Shown here: positions 35,311 through 46,356 of the stretch, piece after piece
Layout of the letters: each line of letters begins with the position of its first letter
How positions within the stretch are numbered: the stretch's first letter is position 1
Origin: Micropterus salmoides
Taxonomy: Eukaryota; Chordata; Actinopteri; Centrarchiformes; Centrarchidae
Reading direction: 5' to 3'
Assembly (NCBI RefSeq): GCF_014851395.1
Contig: NW_024040707.1
Location: forward strand, 14,741,457-14,805,456
Length of the DNA: 64,000 nucleotides
Program-made: the position numbers and the translations under genes
Notes under the pieces: generated by a model
The model's database searches: none
Told to the model about the DNA's origin: nothing
The model's input: the letters and a program-made list of their open reading frames with translations, nothing else

Positions 35311-36150
35311 GTTGTGACATGCAGCTAAATTGTAAAAGAGAGACTGGGGTGGATCACTTAGTCACTTTATGACTAGCAAAAAATAGACTGGACTGATCTA
35401 ATGTATTCTTAACCATATGGCTTAATTTGTGTAGAACAAAGAGGAATCCAAATTATTGCATGCATGCTGATAAAGGAAGAGCACTTGTGGGATTAAAAGT
35501 AATTTCTTTTGGGCTTATTTACTGGCCTGTCAAAAAAACAACAATAATAACAGGTAATAGACTTATTATCCCAAAAAAAGAGCAACTATATAGAACCAAT
35601 ATCAGTGTTCCAGCCAATATAAAACATAATATGGTAGGTAACAAGGTAGATCAAGAAAGTGCCAGTTTCCAGGTGAAGGTGCCTGCTGTCAGACAAATAA
35701 ATACAATCAGAGACAAAAAAAACACACACTTCTATAAATATCACTACACTATCTATAACAACTTGAAACTATTTGTTTTTCATATTAATTTTCTAAATCC
35801 ATCCACTCACAAGACAAAACCCGCTAAAGCAAACTGGCCCTGCAACGTTCACCGAATTAAGTCGAGCAGGGAGACAGGAGCTGAAATCGTGTTAATAGCT
35901 AGAGTATAAGAACCCGCCAAGAAAGCCTGCAATCACCCAAATACCCAGAGACAGGTCATGGGTGCCCCAGGCGGCTCTTGCACCCTTCCCCTCAGCGCCA
36001 CCGACCCTATACTACGTGCCAAACAGGCCCCACCAGCCCCTCTAAGCTCGCAGAGACCGAGCTCTCCATGTCAGAGGCTTTTCATGCAAGAAAAGAAAGT
36101 TGCCAACTCATTTTAGGAGGGCCACTCAGAGGGGAGAACTAGAAATAATT
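35311..36150. other. Intergenic; 35880-36150 GC-balanced
   Basis: A 160-codon + strand frame at 35427-35909 is the longest anonymous frame here, but it is AT-driven, has no domain, and I consider it chance. The 35880-36150 segment is GC-balanced and repeat-free and could be regulatory. Confidence 0.4.
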
Positions 36151-36927
36151 TTAGCAGCATGAGAGGCGCCTGTTTGATTTTCAGATTTTGTTCGCGTTTG
36201 TCCACAATACGGCTAATTTAAAACTTAAACTGCCAAAACCAAAACATATAACGTCCACAACATTATTATAAGCGAAAGGAAATGTGTTTAAAATGATAAT
36301 TTTAGATGAGGAACTCCCCACATGTCGTAGGCCTCTGCAATTGGGCTGGCATTTGTGGCATAGTGTTGCCTATATGTTATTAGATGTGTGCTTAATGTGA
36401 AAATGGCTTAAAGTGGGGAAATGGTTGTTGAAATGAAGCAAACCGGATCCAAGCATACATATGTGTTTTAATTATAAAGACATATAAACAATATATGAAA
36501 TCCATATTGCAACACAACCAAAAATGCGTCTTCAGTGTGAAGGCTGTAGTTCTACAACCGTCAGTAAAGCCGGGCTTGGAGCAAGTGATTTTCCACAGTT
36601 GTACAATACAATCATGTGAGATGTGCAATAACTTAAAATTAAAAAAAACAAACATCTCAACACATCGGCAAATCAGCAAATATATCAGCCAACATCACAC
36701 ATTTTTCCCACATAGCATTAGTACAGTAAGTCTAGGGAAGTCCTTTCATTGATGCTGTATCGAGATTAGGTCGCATTTCTACTTTTCATGTTGTCGTTGT
36801 TGTTAAATGTTGCATAGATTACAAATAAGAGCTGATAACTAAAATTGTACCTAAACTCATTATTTGGACATGGCCTGCAGTGCCTGCGAGCGACAAAGTC
36901 TTCATCGTTTTAAGAAGGCCTAAACTG
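36151..36927. other. Downstream flank of bhlhe23
   Basis: AT-rich DNA beyond the presumed 3' end of bhlhe23. No gene seen. Confidence 0.45.
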
Positions 36928-36933
36928 TTTATT
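36928..36933 (-). terminator. bhlhe23: Candidate polyadenylation signal of bhlhe23
   Basis: AATAAA on the minus strand (TTTATT on the plus strand), about 190 bases after the bhlhe23 stop codon. This would give a short 3' UTR. Other AT-rich variants lie further on, so the site is tentative. Confidence 0.45.
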
Positions 36934-37125
36934 TCCTATGTAGCGTTTGTTAAATCTGGATGAAACATTGCAGTATAATTACTTAACCATACTTTAAGAT
37001 TATGCATCAGACTAAACTTGTTTTTTTTCCACAGAATGATTTTAAAATAACTAGAGTGGGGGAGAGAGAGAGACCGACATGGGTGCATTAAAGGTAAAAG
37101 TTCAGGAAAAGAGAATGAAACCAGA

Positions 37126-37809
37126 TCAAGGCTTGTCGCTACAGTGTTTGAAGATACTCGACGGTGTCCCGGAATAAGTAGTGCACTTCTCGGCACAGGT
37201 GGCGAGTGCAGAGCCCGAGAATGGGTAGACAGCAGCCTGTCCAAAGGGCGCCAGGGCGGTGGGGATTGGTGAAGTTATGGTCTGTCCCTGGTTCAGATAC
37301 GCCACCAGCCGCCTCATCTCCTCCAGAGCCTGAGCCTGCATGAGGATATAGTTCTTGGCCAAGAGGAGAGTGGCTATTTTGGAGAGTTTTCTCACCGAGG
37401 GGCTGTGGGCGTAGGGGATAACAGAGCGCAGGCCGTCCAGGGCGTCGTTCAGATCATGCATCCTTCTCCTCTCCCGGGCGTTGATGCTGAGCCGCAGGGA
37501 GCGCTGCTCTTTGGACTTCTTGCCGAGGGGCCCTCCGGGCTTGTCGTCTCCAAACGACGAGCCTCTCTTTCTGGACTCCAGCGAGTCGAAGCCGTCCTCG
37601 TCGTCGCTCGTGTGCTCCCCGCCGCTCTCGTTGGATTTCGCGGTCTGCCCGGAGAGGAAGTCGGTGGCCGGTGTGAGCTGGAACCGGCCGGGACTTCCAG
37701 CACCATGGCCAGCGCCAAACCCGAAGGCTGATTGGCCGTAGCGCTGCGTCAGGTCGAGCAGGGCGTCGTTGCTGATGGACTTGAGCAGGTTCTCTTCGCT
37801 GACATTCAT
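37126..37809 (-). CDS. bhlhe23: Class E basic helix-loop-helix protein 23 (Beta4/Bhlhb4 type)
   Basis: Intronless 227-residue transcription factor of the Olig/Beta3/Beta4 group. In mouse the orthologue is a repressor needed for rod bipolar cell maturation and is expressed in retina, diencephalon and pancreas. The N-terminal part (1-95) is Gly/Ser-rich with an acidic patch HTSDDEDGFD (66-75). The basic region follows QRSLRLSINARERRRMHDLN (102-121); E113 is the residue that contacts the E-box. Helix 1 runs to about 131 (NDALDGLRSVIP), the loop is YAHSPSVRK, and helix 2 is LSKIATLLLAKNYILMQA (142-159). The tail has an FGQA motif and ends in SGTPSSIFKHCSDKP, close to human BHLHE23. The length and lack of long Gly/His tracts argue against the paralogue BHLHE22. 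The start has A at -3 and no competing upstream ATG in frame. GC-rich relative to flanks. Confidence 0.94.
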   Translation of the reverse strand: MNVSEENLLKSISNDALLDLTQRYGQSAFGFGAGHGAGSPGRFQLTPATDFLSGQTAKSNESGGEHTSDDEDGFDSLESRKRGSSFGDDKPGGPLGKKSKEQRSLRLSINARERRRMHDLNDALDGLRSVIPYAHSPSVRKLSKIATLLLAKNYILMQAQALEEMRRLVAYLNQGQTITSPIPTALAPFGQAAVYPFSGSALATCAEKCTTYSGTPSSIFKHCSDKP

Positions 37810-38340
37810 TTTCTCTTCTAGAGCAGATTCTGATCAGGAAAAGTCTACTCTTCCACGTTTTCCCCCCTCTCTATCCTATCTTTTGTTTTGAAAACTGGAG
37901 GCTGTACTCACGTAGTTCTCTCCAAGAGTTGCTGTTTTCTAGGAGTTCCTCTCTTCACCTCACTCCTTCCCTCTGTCAGTGTAGTGACTCTTCAAGAAGG
38001 AGGCTGTGGATCTGAAGCTGAGCCTCTACATGCATTCACCTCCTCTGTACACTGCGCTCCCCCCTTGTTGCGCGCATAGCCCACGTTCAACAACACTTCT
38101 CTAATTGTGCTCGCTGAGATCGGAGCGCTCGAGTCCCCCTTTCGTACGGTTTCCTCTCGCGCGTTTTTTTTTCTTGCCCTCCCTCGCCTTGGGCAGATTG
38201 TGACTCGCGTTCTGCCCTGCTCGCAAGTTAGTAGGAGCACGAGGCCCGCGGGGATTATCTGGCCGTCCAATCAGGGGGGCGTTTTAATTAACTCGGGAAG
38301 AGCGCAAGTCTGCTCCCAATTTCAATCATAACGTGATAAT
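37810..38340 (-). promoter_or_regulatory. bhlhe23: bhlhe23 5' UTR and GC-rich promoter region
   Basis: The GC- and CpG-rich character of the gene continues upstream to about 38300 (CGCGCG, GCGTT and CTCGCG words near 38060-38260). A CCAAT motif sits at 38267-38271 on the plus strand. A TTTTAATTAA element follows at about 38281. No convincing TATA box could be placed, fitting a CpG-island promoter. The transcription start is unknown. Confidence 0.5.
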
Positions 38341-41300
38341 TGCAGCCCATCCCCTACTGTATTGTCCACTATTACATTCCAACCTATTTTAACACGGTTC
38401 AGTTATTGTAGGGCATTTAAATAAACTTGAAAGGGGATATTTAATTATTATTCTTATTCTGCTATAGAATGGCCACATACGAACAGTGCAAACCTAACGC
38501 AGCATTTTCAGACAGGTAGGTGGATAAAAAGCCTTCTCACCTGTCTGTCTAGATCAGAAACACATCAAGTGGGGAGGGGGGGGGGGGGGGGGGGGGGGCA
38601 GAAGGACACTGAAATAAGGACACAAGGAGGTTTTAACATGTGTACCCAAGTTTCTGTTCTTTCTGATCCAAACTAAAATGTTTGCCGTGACAGTGCCATA
38701 CATCCTGGGTGTTGTTAGGCTATAGTTTCAGTGGTGCAGCCTGCTCTAGACAGATCCCAGACACAATGAGCTCGTAGAGGAAGTGCCCCATGACCGCAAT
38801 TCGCCTTGCACGCTAGCAGAGTCAGCAATTGGCACCAAATACTCAGGGACAAAGTTACGCTCAATCACTTTTGCAGGGGATGTAGCATCTTAAGCTAGCC
38901 AGTATGTGATTAGTGAAAGACAAATAGCTTGTTCAAAATGGAAGCTATAAGCTTCTAATACATTTCCAGACAATATCAGGCCGATATGCCTCATGCAGTG
39001 ATGTCATAAAAAGTGTTAAGACAGCACTCACTACTGAATAAACCACTATGGCATTATTATAGGCATTAATCACACTAAAGAAAATGACACACAGGTAAGT
39101 GATTACAAATCTATTTTTTGTGTTTGCAAATAAAAGGTCTCCCGAGGCAAAGAAACAGGTGTCCTGAGCCAACTATGAAACTTCATGGTGAAGGTAAGGC
39201 TGCCGCTCAGTGTCCAGTACAGAGTATTACACAGTGACGAGGCTCGCCTACTACAATCTACAGCTCGGCTTTCCCTGTGGCTTACTGCAGGCTCACTTTC
39301 CCTCCTTTGTATTCTATAGTCTTCGGGGGAATTGTTTAGGTGATGGCGCCACCATGTGGAAGAAGAGGCTAAATAATAAATATTATGACGCAGTACATAT
39401 CAAAATGTTTTTTCTGTTGTAGCACTTGTGGTCATTTTGTGGTCTTCACTGTATAGCATGATGTATGTGCAGAGGTCGACACTAGAAGTCTGTTTCCACT
39501 CTCATCTCTGTGCTCACCTAAAATCTGAATTTGAGGCGTATATCCCCAAGCATGATTTTTTGACATCACAGTCAGTTTGGAAGCCAATCATCATCCATCA
39601 TGCAACTCATACAAGTGTGATTTGGAAAACTGACTTATTAACCTGTTGGTAACTACCAGCTATTTGCCCCTATTTCCAGGAAAGACACCTAAAATAATAC
39701 CCAAAATGAACCAGGAATAACTCCTCAACCATTAGGCCTAGATGCGTAATTCTGGTCTGAAATAAAAAAAAATGTTTTGCTATTAAAGAGTAAATGGAGA
39801 GGCAAAAATGGAAAACATGATATTTTCAGCCTCACCTGGTAGCTATAAAATGTATATGTTAATAGCAGTATCACCATCAAAACCATCATCCAACAGAACT
39901 GTAACTGTAAATTTGATGAAAAGAAACAGTTATTACACAAGTTTTCAAAAATATACCAGGCGAATGTCCATGTTTTGGCCATATTTAGCCTGTTTATATG
40001 TTCACGTTTATTGGAAGTTTTCTTCAAAATACTATTTCTGTCCATACAACCACATTTCAAATAACATAAAGCTTCCAAAACACTGAAATACTGATAAAAA
40101 CAGTGAAAATTCATCAACATTCCTAAAACCGATTGAACTCCTATGCTTTACAGGCCCATAACTTGAGAACAGCTCACAGAGAGCTTAGAGGGATTGCGCA
40201 ATAGCCAAAATGGCTGCCGGAATTATTTTTGTCAACAACTGAGCTGTTTTTGGACTGAAAACAGCAAAAACAGCAAAAGTAAGACAGCAGTGTAACTGTA
40301 TATGTATATTGGTGCGTTTGGTGTTATTATTATCCAGCTAATAACTCTATGAGTTTGTTCTGAGTGAGTTACACAGCTGATCAGAGCTGGAGCTGAGCTT
40401 TCTTTAGAGTGGTCGGACTAAGGTGTAGCATGAGATGAGAGATATCTAGAAGGCAATAACTGCAGCCCTGCATAGTGTTCACAGAGCAATTTATGTTGTG
40501 ATATAAGCTCATTTAGATGCTTGGTGTTTGATGTGTGTTTGGTATGGATAAAATGGTTGGTTTGAGATTCTAGATGAGCCTCTTAGCTTCAAGGAAGTGT
40601 GCGGCATACATAGGATGACAAAATACAAGGATCAGACATGGATTTCTCATTTGCATTTAGCACAAAAATCAATCTACCTCCCTGTACAGGGCAGGTCAGG
40701 GCCTGGTTACGGTAATTGAACTTTTGTGTGTGTCAACATCATATCAGACACAAATTACAATTCAATCCAGAGGATGTTAAACATGTTTAAAGGAGATTAC
40801 GTATATATCTAAATAAGTATGCTTTAGTCAGAGTAGGTCTATTTGTAATCAGCGTTATTCTTTGCTAATGTAAAAATTATGTGTTTGACTTTTCTCTTTT
40901 TCACATTACATGCACGCTACTGCACCTGTACAGGTTTCCTCATATTCCTTTGAAAACCCTCAAATAAAAGAGTGATTACCAGACTTTTATTAAAACTGAC
41001 ACATACTACTAATTGGATTTAAGCTTATTAACACTTAATTGTTTAGTTGTCTTTGTAATTTGGGTTCAAAGTAATCATTGCCTGAATTGTTTAACTGTCA
41101 GAGGCAACACTACCCAAATGTGTATTGATAAATAAAATTGAGTTTTTAAAAAATGTATTTAATACAATTCTCTGTGGTTTTGTGTGTCCATCACTGTTGA
41201 ATGTAGTCTAGCAGTAGGCCAGACCGCAGAAACAAACCAAGCAAAAATGTGGGATATTATATTCAACACAAGATGATTGCTTTCAAAAAGGTTTGAATTC

Positions 41301-41634
41301 ATGCAAACAATAACTGATCAAAACACAAAAAACATATCTAGTGACTAAGAAAAAAATCATGCTCAAGAACATGATAAAAAATCTTAAAAAACATAAAATA
41401 CAAGCATGTGAATTGTGCAACATTTTTATTTTGAAACTGAAATGTTAGTAATAACGTTGGTCCATTAAAAAATTCAATAGACCTTTTTCACAGCTGACAT
41501 TTTGATTTGTCATGATAGTATAAAGCACAGGTCTTACTAATGACATTAAGGAAGGCTCTGTTCTCATTGAAGTGTCCCATTAAGCCACGACGCTGTGACA
41601 ATGAGCGAGCATGCACGCTACCAGAACCCAATAT
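38341..41634. other. Intergenic with a G23 run
   Basis: No gene seen. A G run is at 38576-38598. The part 39640-40290 has unusual wording (CCCATAACTTGAGAACAGCT, AGCCAAAATGGCTGCCGGAA) that may belong to an unrecognised repeat; I could not find element ends. Confidence 0.45.
38576..38598. repeat. G23 homopolymer
   Basis: Twenty-three guanines in a row about 770 bp upstream of the bhlhe23 start codon; quadruplex-capable. Exact length may be an assembly estimate. Confidence 0.9.
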
Positions 41635-43098
41635 GTTCTCATCCCAGGGCGCCAAATACCAGCCCTTTGCTGTGATAAAGTGTCAGTATTTGACGCACAA
41701 AGCCTATCTTTCAGTGTCTATATGAAAGGCCTTCATAAGGCGTGGTTAACATTGTGATATGGTTGCAGTTTGGTTAGTTTAGGCACCAAAACTGCTTTGT
41801 TAGGTCTAGGAAAATATCCTGATTGAGTTGAAATAAGTAGCCTACATTACATTGCACAACTCAGGTATGTAACATTATGTAACTTATGTATGAAACTTTA
41901 AACAAGTCAACTTTGACTATACTTCATCGCCTAATGGACTGATGTAACCTATTTGACATTTCTGTCTGTATCACAGAGCTGTTTTAGGCCAGTGCATTCA
42001 AAATGTGATACAAACTAGTTACATGTATCTGTTATTAAATTATGTAACTGTTATCTCTGCAACAAAGAAAATGCATGGTTTTGTCTCAAATGCAACAAAT
42101 AAAATGTTTCAATCTACCCCATACTCTGGGTTAGTTGTAACATACACTGGGGTGAAATGTAACATATTGTAATAATATTGTCTGTGTGTGTGTGTGATCC
42201 AAGTATCTTATTTACTATCAGTCATTGTAGTGAAGACAATTAAATAATTTAATAAAATGTGCAAATGTGTTCCAACTGAACATTAGTGTGTGTTTGTGCT
42301 TGTTTCTCTTGCACCGTCAGTGGTGCAAGACAAACACTGACAGTGCAAGAGACCACTCCACGAGTGCAGGCCTCATGGGCCCACAGAGAAGCCTACAGAT
42401 CTTGGTCTAACATTTGAACAAAATAATAAAACAATTAAATATTACTGTGTATGTTAGACATCCAGAAATTCAAAGAAAGCATACAAATACAACTAAACAT
42501 TTTCTTGGAGTAAGTTACATTTCATTGTTGTTACAATTACCCCAGACAATGGCGCAATGGATAAGACACAGGCCTTTGGTGTGAGAGACCAGAGCTTGAT
42601 TCCCACTGTGACCCATCCACCTTTGTGTTCCTGAGCAAGACACTTAACCCATCGTTGATCTAGAGTGGTGCAACCACTGACATGTACAGTAAATGTAAGT
42701 TGCTTTGGATAAAAGAGTCAGCTAAATGAATAAATGTAATGTAATGTTATAACTAACCCAAACTCTTGTAGCCATGAACTAGCTTACCTTCCAGCTAAAA
42801 CATTAGCACTAACAACTTGAATGAAAGATATCTACATATATATATATATATACGATAAACATGATTTAAGTTTGATGAGTTTAGCTACAAAGCAGGCAAT
42901 GCTTTAACAAAAATCTAAATTATTTTTTTCCTCCTAAAATTGGCTGTGCCTGCTGCAGGGTGCTACTTTTTCCAATAGATTCCTAACTTGTTCCTGATTG
43001 AAAAAACTGGACATGTTACAACTGACCCATGTTACAACCATCCCCGGTCTCCCCTACCTTCTTTGTCAAAGCAGTATTTGACTTCCTGGGATGAGAAC
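41635..43098. mobile_element. 1.46-kb element bounded by 25-bp inverted repeats
   Basis: GTTCTCATCCCAGGGCGCCA (41635-41654, continuing AATAC) matches the reverse complement of 43074-43098 at 22 of 25 bases. The interior has no transposase. The left part has wording I know from an abundant fish repeat (CCAGCCCTTTGCTG, GTGTCAGTATTTGACGC). A SINE lies within. Further flanking sequence on either side may also belong, so these borders mark the inverted repeats rather than proven element ends. Confidence 0.62.
42541..42745 (+). mobile_element. tRNA-derived SINE (tRNA-Arg-like head)
   Basis: The head resembles a tRNA-Arg gene: A box TGGCGCAATGG (42550-42560), then ATAAGACACAGG, and a B box AGCTTGATTCC (42593-42603) with a few changes from consensus. 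The body has TGAGCAAGACACTTAACCC, and the tail GTAAGTTGCTTTGGATAAAA followed by ATGTAATGTAATG. The tail is the type I associate with fish SINEs copied by L2-clade LINEs. No convincing target duplication was seen. It is not a functional tRNA: the anticodon arm and 3' acceptor half do not pair. Confidence 0.78.
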
Positions 43099-43483
43099 GG
43101 GCTGTACAACCATGCAACTGAAGCAGCAAAATGGAATTCAGCCATTATTAATTTTATAATTTACACCTGTGCTTTGCCTACTGTGACATATGAAAAATGT
43201 CTTCTGTGAAAATGCCCATTACTCTAAAGAAAACAGTGGAGTAAAAAACTGAAAAGGTGTAGGCTGAAGCTACACCTTATTACAGCTACCCTTTTCACAA
43301 CTTCAGACCTTTGACGGCAGTCAAATATTTACAATATCCCTTCTACATAAATTACATGATTATGTTTGAGATCCTGCTTGACTTAGAGAAGAGAGGAGAA
43401 TGATGTTTAGCTCTAACACATTGTATGAGGTCATCAGGTGCAGTATGTGTGTGAGTCTAGCCAAAACGTTTAAACCCATAGAG

Positions 43484-45195
43484 TAGTGTTTCTCAATGGG
43501 GGCGGTACCGCCCCCCTCTGTCAGCTATTTGTGGTGCAGCTTCCTGCTGCCTTCATTGGAACGGGAAGTCAGGCTATCATCTCTAAAATTTTACCCACAT
43601 GGCGTTTACTGTGTAAACTCTGGAACACTGACGCTGTCTTTCTTGGTGGAAAAGTTTTTTTTTCTCTGAGGAATACACCGTGAACGTCTTGTTATTGCAG
43701 TGGTTACACATTTACAAGAGGGATATTCTGCTGTTGGACTCACCCTGAAAGCAACTTCGCTGCGACACCAGCGAGTGATGTGGACCCATCTCCCGCTGTG
43801 AGTTGCAGACAGTTTGTGCCAAAGCAGACATATACAGGAGTTTCAATAGGCTATAAAAATGCCCTGACTTGCTCTGTTGGGGACTGTTAGCGGCACTTTA
43901 TCAGAGGTGCTGAAGTTAACATGTTTTAACATTTGTCGTGACATTTCTGTTAGTTTCGTTTTCACCAGGTATGAGCACCTCCTCGTCTCATTCAGTTTTA
44001 GACGGTCGAGGGGAAACTTCCAGCGAATCAGTAATATAATGCAGTATAAGGCATGTAGTAAAATATTATGAATTGTCTTTAAATTGGCTAATGACGTTTG
44101 TCTCCTATTACGACTTTTTTTCTTTACATGTCAGAGAACACAGATACGTGGGAGAGATTCTGAATGCAGAAAGTTTTGAACAAAAGCAGATAAGTTACAG
44201 TGTTTCCCATACGTTCATTTATTTGTGGCGGCCTGCCACAATATCAACACTGACCGCCACAGATTGATCTTCGATTATTTTTACTAGGCCTATTTAAAAT
44301 CGTATTTGAGCTGCAGGCAGCTCGTATTCGCGCAGCACATCCTCTCGCTCGTCCCTCTCTCTCTCACCCACGTGTCCCAGCTATTAAAAGTTATTAGCAA
44401 GCATGTAAGGAGCCTAGCTAATAAGGAGAGCTAAGTTAACTTTAAAATACAGCTGGGTTTTCGAGACTAGCATGCTGTATATACCTGCGCCACAGTTACA
44501 CTGTCATGCTGTGGGAAACACCTTGTTATGATAAGTTATTAACAGATGAGCTAATAAAGTCCAGTCAATAACTGAATTAAAACGGATTCATTTCTCACTT
44601 TGATGAAAAGTGGCCACAAACACAGTTAAATAGGTTACTTCCCCCCAAAAAGAGGAGGTAAGACTTAATCATGTGTCTTGACTCAGCAGGGATGATAAGT
44701 TGATCTACAGGAGAAAAATATTTAAAAGCAATATGAATGCCTGAGAGCCTCACTAGATTATATTCTATTATAATTATATATTTTGAATTGTTACCTGCCA
44801 CCTGAATTTTTTAGACATTTCCACCATAAATTGGTGCAGAAAAGGCAGAAATTGGAGGAGAAATTTTCACCAGAATGCAGGAAATTAAGTGTTTAATGCT
44901 CAAAATCTTCTGGGGGAGGACCCCCATACCCCCCACTTATTAAGTGCCCCATCCAAGACAGCATTATCTGCCTTCACACACAGTTTCTGGGAGGAACATT
45001 TACTTATTAGTTAAATAAAAATACTTTTCACATGGCTTTTTTGTTACCTTTTCCATGTTTTTAATAACAATAGTAACAATAAAAAAATCAACAATATTCA
45101 GGGCAAATAGCAAACATCTTTTTTGAAGGGGGGCGGTAAGGGACCTGAATAACAGATAGGGGGGCGCTGGCCCAAAAAAAGGTTGAGAACCAATG
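43484..45195. mobile_element. Non-autonomous hAT transposon with intact 8-bp target duplication (1712 bp)
   Basis: The left end TAGTGTTTCTCAA and the right end, read on the other strand, CATTGGTTCTCAA agree at 10 of 13 positions with each other and resemble the usual hAT end CAGTGGTTCTCAA. Both sides are flanked by CCATAGAG (43476-43483 and 45196-45203), an exact 8-bp duplication as hAT transposases make. Just inside the left end is an 18-bp perfect palindrome centred on GGTACC (43498-43515), and the right end has GGGGGCGG-like blocks. No transposase frame is present. A second element lies within (44198-44530). Confidence 0.85.
44198..44530. mobile_element. Nested hAT-like MITE (about 333 bp)
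   Basis: Begins CAGTGTTTCCCATAC and ends around GTGGGAAACACC (44512-44523), giving GTGTTTCCCA inverted ends. It has an internal inverted pair GTGGCGG / CCGCCAC near 44226-44261. ATAAGTTA occurs just before (44190-44197) and again at 44531-44538. The right end carries some extra bases relative to the ideal, so the exact border is uncertain. The sequence up to about 44990 (TGGGGGAGGACCCCC) may belong to the same family. Confidence 0.6.
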
Positions 45196-45203
45196 CCATA
45201 GAG

Positions 45204-46323
45204 AGCACTGCTGCAGCATCCTGACCATGAGATGATGTTCTCCCCAACACGTTGTGGATAATGTACAATACATTGGCCAGCAGATGGCAGTAAAGCCCAT
45301 TAATTGAAAAATTAAAATGCTTCAAAACACCTAATGGACAACACACTAGAAGAACTGTATATCAGTCAATAAAAACAACTAAGTTTCACCTGAGGTCATT
45401 TAGTTCATTCTATCCAGTGGATATATTGATTTTATAATATTCATGTTAATGTAAACTATGGTGCAATAACAAAAGCTATTCCTGAACGAGATACAGACAA
45501 AAGAATAGCTTCAGTGTCTAAGAGTCTGTTAAATCATTTAAACTATTGATCTGCAGTAATAAAAAGTATCCTGTGCAGGCAATAAAGGTACATTTTTACT
45601 TCTCAGTCCATTGATCACATCCCCCAGTGTTCAACTGACTGCACTACAGAGTCCTCACCTTTTTCCAGGAGGACTGAGCGCTAAAAGCTTCTGATTCACA
45701 CAGAATGGAAGAAACGCAAAAGTGTCAACACACCAACTAATAATACATGATGCTTTTAAAGCCTGTGCTGTGGCTTATGTCGCCATGGCAACTGCAGGCA
45801 CAGCTGCCACACAATGGTGGCATGCCACATTTGGCTCTGACTCTTGTGTGAGTGCTCAGAGGAACGCTTACATTTGCAGTGACAGAAGAGGACCACCATG
45901 GGGCAGGAAAGTATCTTCTATTGCTGGGAATATGGCGGTGCTGTCATAGTTGACAGGAACAGTGCATGTGTGCACATACACAAATGTGCGTATTAATACA
46001 TGCATGTAAGCGAGTAGTTGCAAGCATGTGCTGTGTCAACCTTACTCTGTTGCTGCTACATGTTAATTTGGCTATTTGTCCTGTGGATGCAGTGGAATGA
46101 GACCATTTTTTAGGGACAGCACACATGTTTTAGTGTTAACTGGTGTTGTTACACCAGGTCTTGGTTATTGCTAATATGTTGTATATCGAGACCTATGATC
46201 GAGACCCAGCAGGCTCCACACAAGAGGGTTTTCTCTCCAGGCTGTCTCTCATATCCTAATTTTCAGCCCCATTCTCTCTCTGTCTGACTCTCCCCCCTTT
46301 CTCACACATACTCACATCCTTCT

Positions 46324-46356
<33 letters not shown>

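Noticed and set aside
35427..35909. 160-codon + strand frame
   Set aside because: AT-rich low-information sequence, no domain, no splice or promoter context; likely chance.
37405..37741. Plus- and minus-strand frames overlapping bhlhe23
   Set aside because: GC-rich shadows of the bHLH gene in other frames.
42541..42612. Functional tRNA-Arg gene
   Set aside because: A and B boxes are present but the cloverleaf does not pair and a SINE body and tail follow.
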